64,000 bases of DNA from Dillenia suffruticosa. Taxonomy: Eukaryota; Streptophyta; Magnoliopsida; Dilleniales; Dilleniaceae. The stretch lies in NCBI GenBank assembly GCA_033439265.1, contig JAVTVX010000017.1:9694001-9758000 (forward strand). The letters run 5' to 3'. Each line of letters opens with the position of its first letter. Positions within the stretch are counted from its first letter, which is position 1. A program made the position numbers and the translations under genes. Positions 1 to 11,829 of the stretch are shown here, in pieces. The notes under the pieces were generated by a model. It ran no database searches and was not told where the DNA came from. It was given only the letters and a program-made list of their open reading frames with translations.

Positions 1-1621
1 AAACCCACATCATTTGCTCACTCCCATCTTTTTCACTTTGACGTGACTTCCGCTTCTCTCTCTCTCTCTCTTTATGCTGTTATCCTGATTTTTCACTCTC
101 CTCTTTAATCACTTACACTGACCGTCCTATCTTCAAATTCAAACATAAAGAGCACATCGTTAAAGGTTAAAAAATACAGCAAACGTGAAACGTGGATAAA
201 CTCTTCCTTCTTTTTCTCAAAAAGAAAAAAAAAAGAAAAAGCTATCTCAAATATCATTTACATCTTATGAATCAAATTTAAAATTTAGTCCATGCTTATA
301 CAATGAAAAATTTCTTTTTCTTTTTTCAAGTAAATAATGCATTAGATAGCACAATTTGATATTTTGTATTTAAATTTTTAAAATTAGAAATTCGGTGTCA
401 AATCCCTAACGAACAAAACATTATTTAAAACCACAATTTTATCAATTCTAAAAACAAAGTAATGATTCCTTTGCAGTTGCCCACACCGTTGTTACATTGG
501 CTAGTCGCAAATCATGGTGTCTTCTACGAAGCCTAGTTGTCCTTCCAAACCCCGTGTAAAGAGTTACAACTATCCGCACCAAAATATTTCCCTTTGGGTT
601 GGCCACCAAACTTCTTTAGGGGCTTAGAAGCTTGCTTCTTCGGTCCTGTGTTTCCTCACTCAAATTTTCCTCTTTTCTTAGACTTTCTTTGGTTTTGTTT
701 AGGAAAATAAGGTCAAATGCAGCCCATGGTGGAAAATAGAATTTCCAAAAATTTTTAACCAAATTTATTCACACAAATCGATTATATAATTTAATTGGGA
801 TCTACAGATTCAAGCATAAATATATCTGATGTATATATAAGTAGGCAGAAATGAAAAAGGGGTTAGGATAGGTTACCAAGTGATGCATGCTCCTTTCGAG
901 CGTCTAGTGCTCCCCTGAGCAACCTACCAACCATTTTCTCTTATCAATGATGATTTAGTAATAAAATACAAAACCTTTTACTCTCTAAAATCTCAAGTTT
1001 GATCATTAAAAATAAAAAAAATGGACATTAAATAATTAACTTTTAAATTTGATCTCACAGTTATTTTAAAAAAAAAAAAAAAAAACCAACACTACGGGCA
1101 TTATTTTAACACGTTTTTGTGGTTATGTTCCATATAGAAAAAGACAAATAAGTAAAAACAAACCAAGTTCTAACTTCGCAGATCACCCTTGACTGGGATG
1201 AAAATAAAAATGAAAAACAAAAACAATACGCTTATTCGAGTTGTCAGGCGAATCATGTCACTTCCGGTATTCTTTTTACATTTGGGTTATGCACATCTTG
1301 TTGCCATTCCCGCTTGGTGTGGCTTTCTGCCAGTTTTTTTTTTTTTTTTTTTTTTGTTGGTTTGATCTTGGTTTTCTTGGCCGCTGAATGTAGATATCTT
1401 TTTTTGGGGTTCTACTCGTGTTGCTTTGAGCCCTCAAGCCCATTACTGTCTTTCTTTCTTTCTGTCCTTTTTTTTTTTTTTTTTTTAAAATCAAACATGA
1501 ATTTTTGCTTATAAGAAAATGAAAGGGAAGGATAAGTAAAGGGCTATTCTACTTTAGCCCAAAGGTAACAAATTAAGTTTCTACGACAAAAGTACACATT
1601 TCTATCTGATTTTTTAGGACA

Positions 1622-1661
<40 letters not shown>

Positions 1662-4070
1662 TCGCAATTAATCCCTATTTTGAGTTTTGTGGCAAATTAT
1701 TTCTAACCGAAGGCCCTTGCCCGGTCAAATCAATGCGCGCACACACGTATATATATACTAATTTTTTTATACTAAGCATTTTAAATTTGCCATTAAAAAT
1801 AATTTCAAAATCGTCGACAGTGCCTTGTCTATTTTCCATCTTATTTTGGATGCGCCAAAATGATAATTTTGAAACTATTACCCAAAATGGCGGTCTTAAA
1901 GTAGCAGATGTTAAAAAAACAAAAATATTAAGCATATCCAAACTGGTTCACGTGGTTGGTCAAATTCGACCATATTACTTATGAATCCCTTGATTATACT
2001 TATTTTCCTAGATTATTCCCTAATTTTCAAAATAATTACAAAACAGTTCCAAGCTTACAAAAAGCGTATCAAAACAAGTATGGGTGGATCGATTTGCCAT
2101 GTTAATACAGGTTTACATAACCCTATCAAGTCTAATTTGGTACTTTTTTTTTAAGAGTTTGAGATTTTTTTTTTTTAATGCTTGAAGATTTAGGACAAAT
2201 TCGGAAAACAAGTATATTGAATTTTTATTTACAAAATTTTATATTTTTCATAAATTTTTTACTTTAATTAAAAATATTTTGAATAAAAATTTGAACTCCT
2301 AAATTTGCTAAGCCCATAAGAAAATAACACTGAGACCGGTTGAGTTTATTAAAAATATTGATTTTTTTTTTTTTTTTTTTGCTATGGCAATTTCTTTACT
2401 ACGAATAGAAATCCAATCCTAGCTTTAAAATTTGTTGGATCTCCTTAGATATATCTAAAATATTAGAATCCGTATATATTTTAAAAAATAAAATATATAT
2501 TTTTAATATTTTTTTATCATGTTCAATTATAAAGAATGCAATGGTAGCATGAATAAAACATGAATATGAAAAATAATCAAGGATGAGAATTAAAAAAAAA
2601 ATTAGTGTTTGAAAATAAATAATTATAAAGTTTAGTTTATAATTATAATTATCAATAAAACATGAATATAACAAAAATTTTACTTCGTATGGTTTATCTT
2701 TATTTTGTCTATATTTATTTATAATATTTTTAATTATAAATAAAAATGTACAAAAATATGAAATTTTGAAAATAAAATTTACAAAAAACAGTCTGGAATT
2801 TTCCAAAAACCAATCAGTTTGAATATTCAAACTAATCCCAAAAATAAGCATAATTTAGGGATTTATGCAAAAGGGAGGGGGGGGGGTGAAGGGAGAATAA
2901 ATAAAGGGAATTTTAATACCGTACAAGTCGATTACATTGCCCAACGTAAGGGTGAGTTTGGCTCGGGAGGAGAGATTTATTTCGCGAAATAAATGTATTT
3001 CTTTTATTTTTATTTGATAGGGATGGAAAAAAAGAAAATAAGTGGTATTTTTTTTGTTTGGTCGGAACGAAAAGCGACAGAAAATACAATATTATTTACT
3101 ATTATATTTTTATAAAATAATATTTTTAATATTTCTTATCATGTAATTTTTTTATTAATTCAAAAATATTATTCTAAAAATATAATTTTTTCAAAAAATA
3201 GTTATTTAATATATTTTTCTTATTTTTTATAAATTATTTTTATTTTTATTTTAAATTAAATAAAATTAAAATATTAATGTAAAAAAAGCAATATTAGAAA
3301 AAAAATAATTTATCCAATAAAATTGATAAAAAAAAATTACATTTTATTACTTTATATTAAATAAAATTAAAATAAAAATAATAAACAATTTCGCAATTGT
3401 TAAAGAATAACAAAAACAAATTTTTCTAAAAATTTTATTTCCTTCTATTTTCGTTTACTTTGAGACGAATATAAATGAATTCTTAAGAAGAGAGGAAAGG
3501 ATTACCTCCCATATTTTCTTTCTTTCCACATTTCTTTCCTTACAAAATAACCGAAAAATATTATTTTCCTCCATTTTTACTTCTCTTCCCCCTTTTCCTT
3601 CTACTTTTCACCCAACTAAACTAACCTAAGATTAAAAAAAAAAACAGGAAAGAAAGAAAATTTCCCTCTACGTCTAACCCCCACACAGGAGATTAGAAAA
3701 CAGTGGATGCTGTTGGCTAAGGGAGCATTTGACCGGCTATAACAGGTAAACACCTTCAGAGATTACCGGAACTAGCGGTGAAGAGAAAAGGACGAAGTCC
3801 ATGAAATATGACATGTTCTCCTTTTTGCAGGGGCTGTGGAATTAATGGTCACGCACCTCTCCTCTTCTTATCTTCTCCCTTCCATCATTTCTAAATAAAA
3901 ATAAATAAATAAACCTACTTAATCTCCTTTTCTTTTAAAAAAACAAATTAATTCCAGAAACCATGTCGTAAATTAGTTTTGATCTGAGATGGAGAGAGAA
4001 GGAAATACGGAAGTAAGAAGTAAGTGAGAGAGAGAGCAAAAGAAAGCGAGTGTTTTTGAAGGGAGGAGAG
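1..4070. other. AT-rich intergenic, upstream of ZF-HD gene
   Basis: No credible gene is seen. The stretch holds a (CT)n run near 54-71, several poly-A/poly-T tracts (for example 1063-1085, 1335-1355 and 1469-1486), a (TA)n run at about 1623-1657, and a possible MITE at about 2949-3630. Apparent reading frames here are low-complexity or AT-rich accidents without domain similarity. The last 100 bases before 4071 are GA-rich with short (GA)n runs and look like the 5' leader of the ZF-HD gene. Confidence 0.7.
2949..3630. mobile_element. possible MITE-like inverted-repeat element
   Basis: The left edge reads GTAAGGGTGAGTTTGGCTC. The reverse complement of the right edge (near 3610-3630) reads CTTAGGTTAGTTTAGTTGGG, so the two ends are imperfect inverted repeats around a very AT-rich interior. 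This resembles the GTGTTTGG-type termini of common plant MITEs. No clean target duplication was found, so the boundaries are approximate and the call is tentative. Confidence 0.3.
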
Positions 4071-4811
4071 ATGGAATTCGATGAGCAAGAAGAAGAAATG
4101 GAGGAACAACAAGAAACAGCAAACTACGACTCTTTAACGAACTCGACGAGATCGAAGCTCACAATCGGCGGAGAAGGAGCTGCCACGATGCCTCAAAAGC
4201 CCCGGGACAGAAGCAGGTACAGAGAGTGTTTGAAGAATCACGCCGTCAGCATCGGTGGTCACGCTGTTGACGGTTGCGGCGAGTTCATGGCTGCTGGCGA
4301 TGAAGGAACTCTCGACTCGCTAAAATGCGCTGCCTGTAACTGTCACCGCAACTTCCACCGCAAGGAAATCGAGGGCGCCGAGAACTCTTCCGCTGCCACT
4401 TTCCACCACCAGTTCTCCCCCTACTACCGGACTCCACCATCCGGATACCTCCACATGACGGCACCGCATCACCTCCATCATCACCACCGTCCACCGCTGG
4501 CTCTGCCGTCCTCGTCGGGAGGAGGAGGAAGTGAGCAGGAGGATGTTTCGAACAATCCGAGCAGTAGCGGAGGAGGAGGAGGCGGAGGCGGAGGTGTAGG
4601 AAGTGGAAGTACGGGAAAGAAGAGGTTTAGAACGAAGTTCACGCAAGAGCAAAAGGAGAAGATGTTGGAATTTGCGGAGAAGCTGGGGTGGAGAATTCAG
4701 AAGCATGATGAGGCGGCTGTGCAGCTGTTTTGTACGGAGACTAATGTGAAGCGACACGTTCTGAAAGTCTGGATGCACAACAACAAACATAGTCTAGGTA
4801 AGAAACCCTAA
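4071..4811 (+). CDS. ZHD: Zinc-finger homeodomain (ZF-HD) transcription factor, intact
   Basis: This intronless gene encodes 246 residues and is complete from ATG to TAA. Residues 1-20 are acidic. The ZF-HD dimerisation domain lies at about 49-102: it begins [10 protein letters not shown], contains [12 protein letters not shown], and ends [14 protein letters not shown] with all conserved Cys/His present. A His/Pro-rich and then Ser/Gly-rich linker follows (about 110-182, including a run of nine glycines). The homeodomain is at about 183-246, from KKRFRTKFT to [13 protein letters not shown], with WMHNNK as the recognition-helix signature. Family knowledge: ZF-HD proteins are plant-specific nuclear DNA-binding factors that dimerise through the zinc finger and act in shoot, flower and hormone responses; most are intronless, as here. 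The frame is open upstream to 4050, but that position is GTG, so 4071 is the first ATG. It is closest in style to the Arabidopsis ZHD1/ZHD2 (AtHB25/AtHB22) group; the exact orthologue is not settled. Confidence 0.95.
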   Translation: MEFDEQEEEMEEQQETANYDSLTNSTRSKLTIGGEGAATMPQKPRDRSRYRECLKNHAVSIGGHAVDGCGEFMAAGDEGTLDSLKCAACNCHRNFHRKEIEGAENSSAATFHHQFSPYYRTPPSGYLHMTAPHHLHHHHRPPLALPSSSGGGGSEQEDVSNNPSSSGGGGGGGGGVGSGSTGKKRFRTKFTQEQKEKMLEFAEKLGWRIQKHDEAAVQLFCTETNVKRHVLKVWMHNNKHSLGKKP

Positions 4812-6341
4812 CCTCTCACTCTCTTTCTCATTCTTAAATCTGATTTTATCTCTCAAATCTGATTTTATCTTTCTTCATATTTGTAACCCAAAAAAAAAAG
4901 AGACTACGAGCTTAATTATTAGGCTTTACGAATTGGTCTCTCTCTTTCTAACTCTTTTAATTTAGGGTTTTGGGATTCAAGTGTTGAATTCATTGAAGCT
5001 GATTCTTAGAGATGAATCTATCCTTTTATTTTACCTTTACTAAATATTATGTAAATTATATTTAGTGAAAGTGTTGTCTCTTTGTCATTTAAGATTTAGC
5101 ATCTTTAAGATTTGTATTTGTTTTGGAGTTGAGAGAGTTAGAGAGAGGGGGGTTCCATCACTGCACCGCTGGAGATCGCAATTTTTTTTGTCATGTATAT
5201 AAACATGGGGTCAGATTTGGAGTTGGGGAATTCAAAGGAGAGAACCAACATTTGCTACTGTTTTGTTTGTGTTTGGGCATGCAAATGCAAAATGCAAAAT
5301 GCAATATCTTCTTGCATTTTCCAGTTTTTGGTTCCCTCTTTTTTTTTTTTTTCTTTCTTCTTTCAACAAGTGTCATCTTCCATTTTGCAATTCTACTCTC
5401 CCTTTCCTCTCCCTCGAGTTGAGTTTTGTCTTCTACGGAGGACTCATGAAAACTATGTTCCCTTCTTTATGATGACTGGGACTGGGATCATCATGCCTCG
5501 TGTATGGCTGTACAGTATTCAGTACGCACATTTACGTTTCTCTTTTGATTTTCATGTCTCATACCTCGGCCTGCATTTAATTCCTCCCTCTTTCTCTCTC
5601 TCACGTGTTATACTAGTTTCTGTGTTTTGGCAGCCTTTAATTCTTTCTATCAGTTCAGGTTCCTATATTACTCCATCTTCACCCCTCTATGATCTATTTG
5701 CTTGTGTGTCCCATAACTCATTGTATTCAACTTCATGGAAATAGTGCGCAGATATAACAAAAACTCCCGCACCTCTAGATTAAAAAATAAAAATAAAAAT
5801 AAGCCTTCAACCATTAGCATTGCAAATTTTAACAGACTGAGTTATATTGGCAAATCTTATGTTTTCCCGACATTAAATTATATAGAGAAATCAAGTCTCT
5901 CTCCTCTCTCCAATGAAAGTGAGTTTTGAATTATTAATGAAAAAGTCCTTTTTATGGTGTTACTTCTGAGAAAATATGCTTTGTGAAAATAATGTAGAGA
6001 AGGCAAGTAGCATTTGTGTAATTGTAAATGGTATTTATCCTTAAGAACAAGGAAGTAGGGCGGGATTTCTTGATTTTGGTGTTAGTTTAGTGTACAAAAT
6101 GTAGACCCTCATTTTTTGCTTTTGTTTTTGTTTTTCAGATATTAATGATTACAGGTTTTTGTTTTATTAATTATACAAATTTGAAAGTGGGTAATTTAAT
6201 TCCATAAATAACCACACAGGCATTTCTTGTTTTACACTCTCCACTTGTACTCATATATATATATTTCTGCCGTTCGAAATCCCCTCAAGAGGCATTTGGC
6301 CATAGTTAAACCCATATTGATCGCTATTACTAGTCACGCTA
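4812..6341. other. 3' flank of ZF-HD gene and intergenic DNA
   Basis: This likely contains the 3' UTR of the ZF-HD gene, followed by intergenic sequence. A short tandem of ATGCAAA-like units occurs at about 5278-5305 and a pyrimidine-rich stretch at 5336-5420. Open frames at 5123-5929 are pyrimidine-rich, lack domain similarity and are not called as genes. Confidence 0.6.
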
Positions 6342-7260
6342 CACTATAAGGAAACAGATTTTCAACAACGGATTTTCGACGGAATATCTTCGGACAGAAT
6401 GTTAAGTGATTTGCAACGGGTTAGCGATAGAAATATTTCCATCGCTAATTCATCTCTGTAGTGGTCAATCGTAAAAAAAAATAAATAAATAAATAAATAA
6501 ATTTTATAAATCTATAAGCGATGGATTACTGATAGAATTTTTAAAGACAGAAAATTTTCATCGCTAATCCGTCGGTGTATTGGTGAAGGAAAAAGAAAAT
6601 TAAAACAAAATATATGTATAGCCATCAACGACGGATTTTTTTAATTTTTTAATTTTTTAATTTTTTTAATTTTAATTTTTATTTAATAATTATTTTTATT
6701 TTTATTTTATTTTGTAGAAGAATAATATTATTTTATTATTTTATTTTAAGCTAAAATAAAATTATTTTATTATTTTATAATAAATTATAATTTTATATTA
6801 TTTTATTATTATTAAAAAATATGAGATAAAGATAATAAGTAAAAAAAAAAGAATATGATTAGAAGTTTAACTTGATCGAGTGGTGGTGTTGCTTTTATCA
6901 TTTTCATTGTGTTAGGGTTCGAAGGTTAGTGGAGGCAATTCTCACAAATTAAAGGACTTGGGTTGGTGGGCAGGTCGGCAGGCCTTGGAACAGCGCATAT
7001 ATTCTTTTGAGAACTCAAAAATCAGCAACGGTTTGGGATTCTTCGCTAATTTTTTTCTTTTTTTTATTAGTGACGGATTTTTTTTTCGTTACTAATCATC
7101 AGCGACGGATTTTTTCCGTCGCTAATATTAGCAACGGATCTAAATTCGTGCTGATATTTTACGGAGTGACTTTTAGCGACGGATTTAACAACGGAAAAAA
7201 TCCGTCGCCGATACCCTTCGCGATGAAAAAAGGACTTTCAACAATGGATTTTTTAGCGAT
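6342..7260. mobile_element. CACTA-like (En/Spm) non-autonomous element, 3' end unclear
   Basis: The left end CACTATAAGGAAACAGATTT matches the CACTA-superfamily terminus (typically CACTACAAGAAAA). The sequence then carries many short units of the type AGCGACGG / CCGTCGCTAA in both orientations (about 6370-6580, then 7018-7260), such as GACGGATTTTTTCCGTCGC near 7104-7122. Clustered short direct and inverted subterminal repeats are the hallmark of CACTA ends, where the transposase binds. The middle (about 6640-6850) is AT-rich with no coding capacity, so this would be a deletion derivative. I did not find the matching TAGTG right terminus or a 3-bp target duplication, so the right boundary is approximate and the element may be broken. 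Confidence 0.6.
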
Positions 7261-8824
7261 AGAATTGATAACAATATCATATATGAATCCATGTTAACCA
7301 TGCATTGACGCTGTCTCAAAGTAATTCTAAGAACATGAAAGATCGAAATAATGGAATTCGCTATAGTTGCTTTATTTTTTAAATAAAAAAAGGAAAATTA
7401 TTCAAGAGTTTATTAACCAATGACATTCTATAAAATTATACTTTAGTATTTTAAATTTCCATGATATATAGCAGTTATTATAAGTGGACTATTTTTTAAA
7501 AATAAATCGTCGATATTTTGTAATCTTGTTGTATTCAACTAAACTTTGTCTGAGTCGATTAAACTTTTAAGGAGATAAAACTCACCTAAACGCATGATTT
7601 TGTTATACACAACATTCAACTCGTGATCTTGGTTAAGCGGCATTAGTGTCTAGCAACTAGACCAAACTAGGCATTGGTGTTATAAGTCTAACTATGATAT
7701 GCCACAAGCGTGTGAAACTATTACCTTAAATTTTGCTAACGTTTCATCTCAGGGTGTAATTAGTAATTCATAAACAAAGAAAATGGCCTACAAGGTGGAA
7801 AGAAAGGAAAGAGTTTTGGCTCATAGAATGAGTTGAATGTCTCATTGTATTTGTTGTACACATGTAATGAGCGAGTTAGAATCTTTAAAAACTACTTAAA
7901 ATAAAATGCTTTTAACACTTTAAAAAATTATTAAAGGGTTATATGTTTTCAATTTTCTATAATGTGCATCTGCAATACTAAAGAAATTTCTATGTGGAAC
8001 TCAAGAGATGGACAAACCATCACAAGTAACTAAAATGCCAAGTACAACAGAGATGCATCTACAAACTGTTCGAAATTTTTATAATGCCTTGAAAAGGCAA
8101 AAATCATGAGAATAAAAGGGTAAGCGAGCAAATAAAAATCTTTGTCCTCTCTTGGTTTTTTAGGTGAATTTGTAAGTTTAGATGCAGAGTCGGTCCGTTG
8201 ATATATATCATTTGGCTCACTAATTTACATTTCAAATGTGTGAGGAAAATATAATCTACAATTTTGACCACATCATTTGAATTTAAAATTTACGAGGACA
8301 CATTACGTTGTAATACATTTTTTCCTATTAAAATTTAACTGATCAATTTAAATTTAATTTGTATGGTCGTTCTATGATACCATAATTAGTATAAAAGCAC
8401 CGTAATGGAACAAAAAATGGTGCACCGTTGGCACGAGTAGGAAATGGGACAACATTGGCACCGCCGAAACGAGAGTCAAATTAGTATAAAACATTGAATG
8501 GTCAATACAACACCCTAAAATTTGACTAGGGTATCCTGCAAACCCTTGATCTCAAGTCTTTTACCCTTCTGTACTCCGACAATTCACCACCTAAACGTGC
8601 ACCACCTTCATGCAAAGTATTTCCATAAATGGGGCATAAAGCTGTGAGTCTGGACTAATATGAGAGAGAGAAAGTGGTGGATGGATATGAATGCCAACTG
8701 GGGCAGGGAGATGTTGGAGAAAGGCATGTTTGGAGTGAAAGCTGTCGGAAAAATGATCGCAAGTTTGGTGTCTGGTCTCATGTTGGTGTAGCTTTAATTT
8801 ATTCTGTTCCGGTGAAGACATGTG

Positions 8825-8869
<45 letters not shown>

Positions 8870-9344
8870 AATCAATTAATAGAGAGAGAGAGAGAGAGAT
8901 GCTATATTCTTTACTTTTACTATGGACACGAGGGGTGGATGTTGAATCATTGTCCTGCAATACCACACAACTGCAACCACTGTGTCGTGTTTGTTAGGCG
9001 CTCTCTACTTTCAAAAGTGTTTAATTTTAGGCTGTGAGGGGGTTGTTAGATTTCATTAAATATCTACTGAAATGAAACCTTCATTTCTGCCATTTTTGTC
9101 TTTGAACATTTATTTGCTACCTCTACACGCTCTTCCTTTCGGTTTGTCCTCTTCCATTCTCTGCCCAAACTTGCACGTCATCTTACATCATTATTTGCAG
9201 GCTTTTTCATTTCTTGGGAAATTAGCTAACACTCTAGTCCTATCCCAAATAATTCTTTTAAAAAATTTTTATTCGATATAACAATAGCATTATTAATAAT
9301 CTCAGTTAAACATTTTTTTTCATTTTCAACTTCAAATAACATCA
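7261..9344. other. intergenic DNA
   Basis: AT-rich with no supportable gene. It contains the (TC)n/(AG)n inverted microsatellite pair at 8827-8899. Short open frames at 8591-9281 are translations of the microsatellite or its flanks. Confidence 0.6.
8827..8899. repeat. (TC)n followed by (AG)n: inverted microsatellite pair
   Basis: A (TC)n run of about 41 bases at 8827-8867 is followed by a 13-base spacer and an (AG)n run at 8881-8899. The two runs are complementary, so about 19 bp could pair as a hairpin with a short loop. Confidence 0.9.
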
Positions 9345-10020
9345 TGTATCGACATATTTGACTTCACATATAATAATTCTACTAATTTGAATAGGATAAC
9401 TTGATCATATGATTATCTTGATCGATAAAACCTATAAAAAAATCGCTAAAAGTGCTTCGACGTAGAGACTCTGAAACTCAAGTTAGAGAGTGATTTTTAA
9501 AAGAAATGAAACAGGCTGATAACCAAAGAGAGCAAGAGGGTTCTGTATATTTGTGTGCTTTGTATAGATGAAGAAAATTTATCTGAATGATAGACGTATT
9601 GAATTTTATATATTTTTCGCATGTGAAAGTCATGTGTATGTAAGGTAATAAAACCCTAATTTTCTAATGAGAGTATTCCGAGATTTCGAAAAATCTGATT
9701 ATAAAATTCTCAAAAATTATGAAATTTTATCCATTTAAGAATTCCAAATCATCACTGAGGTTCTTTTCTTTATTGACCATAGTTGTAGATCTCATTTCTA
9801 TTTACGTATGATTGTTCCTGTCTTTTAAGGAAAGTGAATATCTCCTTAACGAATTGAGCAGTTGACACCGAGTACCGAGGAGACTTGGAGACCAACCGAT
9901 TGAGATACCGAGCAGTTGGTTTATTGAAAGAGGGGTGATCAGTAAATATCAAAAGGGTTTGTTGTCGCTTATGGATCTGGCTGCCTTTAGGCCCCACATC
10001 ACTCAGATTATATACCATCA
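9345..10020 (-). repeat. 3' LTR of the Tat-type gypsy element
   Basis: This aligns over its whole length with 15590-17288 minus the nested insert: both share blocks such as AAGAAATGAAA, AAAGAGAGCAAG, TAGACGTATTGA, ATTTACGTATGA and AACGAATT. On the plus strand it begins TGTATC and ends CCATCA, giving the TG...CA boundaries expected for LTRs. It is the less decayed of the two copies. Confidence 0.8.
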
Positions 10021-11290
10021 TTTGCCCGTACTCCTTATGTCACTCTGTAGGAGAGACGTAAGGAGTTAGTTAAGGGTCGATACTTGAAAAGAGACAAGAG
10101 TGTTAATGCGTATAACTTTTGAATAAATGATCCCGAAATAAATATTTCGTAAGGAATTGAAGAGATTGAAACTCATCATTCATTACGCACGTTTCTTATT
10201 GGGTCGTCTGTCTACTCAAGATCATGAAAATCTCGTCTTCATGGCTATAAATAGAGGTTGTATAACTCAACATCATCTCAAAGAGATTTCGTGTATTACC
10301 ATGAGTGATTATGTGAGTTTCTACTGTTGAGAGTCTGCATTCCTCAGAGATAACTCGATTTTGGATTCTGAACTAAAAAACTTCATAATTTAGAAAACTT
10401 CTGTCAATGCGAGATATCAAAGATGGGTTGCAAATGTGAGGTCCTATCATGTTGTTCGGTGTTCGAACACCATGGTGGATTCTATCGGGGTTCTTATCAG
10501 GGTCTTATCAGAGTTCTTGACCTCATGAAGGGAGAGATTTGCCCTCATAGGACGCTCTTCCGAGGTCAAAGTTGTTGACTGGTTGTTCGATGTAGTAGAG
10601 GTTATCTAAAACACTTCTTAGTGCTCCGTCGGATCGGACGATAAAGGAAATTGGGAAACAAAGGAGCGTGGGCATAGTAGAGGGTTTGAAATCTAATGCA
10701 TCCTCTTAATCTCTTTTTGGCCAACTCCTACCTTCTCAAACTCTTAACCAGCTTCTGCTAGGAAGGGTTTGCAATTTTTGCCCTCCTTAATTCCACAACT
10801 CAAAGGCAGCTTGGCTGGTTGTGGATCCTTCAACAGTTTTCTGGTGCCAAGTGTATAATGTTGTCGGGTCATGGAACTTCTTCCAATTCTTTGGCTAGCA
10901 TTAGATTAGCCTTCTACTGTAGATTTCCTGTGTGTTTCTTTCTATTTAATTAGTTTAACTTTGGGATTTGTAAAATATAACCGACTGTGTATCTTAATAT
11001 GTATGCAAATAAAAGAAAAATTTTTGTTTCTTACTAGTCGATATTTCCTTTTAGTAATCATTTGGCCATTAGTAGTCTACTAAAGTGAATGACGAGTGTC
11101 ATTAAACAAATGACTTGATCAATAGGATCAACCAATAAAGGACTTTGTGACCGATTTGCTTTCTTGCTGACGCGATGCCATTTTTTCATACTTCATGCAA
11201 TCTTTAATTGAGAGGGTGAGTTCGCTCGAGTAAGAAGGCCATATACATTTTGCTTAGGGAACTCATCTTTTAACACGTTCGTTTGTTAGA
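10021..11290 (-). other. 3' non-coding region of the gypsy element, with plus-strand promoter-like sequence
   Basis: No intact frame was found between the integrase/tandem-repeat part and the 3' LTR. A strong TATA-like box, CTATAAATAGAGG, lies on the plus strand at 10245-10257, opposite to the pol genes. Overlapping palindromes GGTGTTCGAACACC (10458-10471) and CACCATGGTG (10468-10477) follow. Known context: Tat elements often carry antisense genes between integrase and 3' LTR; here no antisense protein is recognisable, so this is either a relic of such a region or part of another inserted LTR. Confidence 0.5.
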
Positions 11291-11315
11291 CTGGGAGGCA
11301 CTTACCTAATTGGGG

Positions 11316-11650
11316 AGATAGATTCAAATGATAGGACTCCGTTCTAGAGGATTGGGTGTCATTGGTCTATATATGGAGATAGATTCCAATGATAGGATTT
11401 CATTCAGAGAACTGGATGACACTGACTCGTTCAGAGAGATAGATCCTAATGATAGGAATCTACTCGGGAGGACTGGATGATACTGCCCATTCAAGGAGAC
11501 AAATCCCTATTGGTAGACTTCATTTGGGAGGATTGGGTGACTCTAACCCATTCAGGGATATATCCCTATCGGTAGACTCCGTTCGAGAGAATTGGGCGAC
11601 TTTAACCCATTCAGGGAGATATATCTCTATTCGGCGGCACGTCTTAGGGA
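11316..11650. repeat. ~60-bp tandem repeat in the 3' region of the gypsy element
   Basis: Five full units of about 59-62 bases plus a partial sixth follow one another. Each has the pattern GGAGATAGATCC...GATAGGA...GGATTGGGTGAC...CCATTCAG with substitutions. Unit starts are near 11316, 11378, 11439, 11500, 11560 and 11619. The array sits between the integrase end and the 3' LTR, where Tat elements are known to carry satellite-like tandem repeats. Confidence 0.85.
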
Positions 11651-11829
11651 GTATAAGGACAAGTCGATAGGTTAACAGAGCAGATTAGAGGTCTGCATTA
11701 CCTAAATAATTGACTATGTGGAACAAGGTGTGCTCGTTTGAATGACATTGATCCTTACTGATAATAGATATGCAGGTGCTCAGAATTCCACGTTCTGGGT
11801 ACCATGAGCCATCTAAGTAATCGAGACGA

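Noticed and set aside
1276-2851. Open frames in the AT-rich left end
   Set aside because: Lysine-, phenylalanine- and isoleucine-rich translations of homopolymers, with no supporting signals.
4285-4790. Antisense open frames over the ZF-HD gene
   Set aside because: They result from GC- and glycine-codon-rich sense sequence; low-complexity translations.
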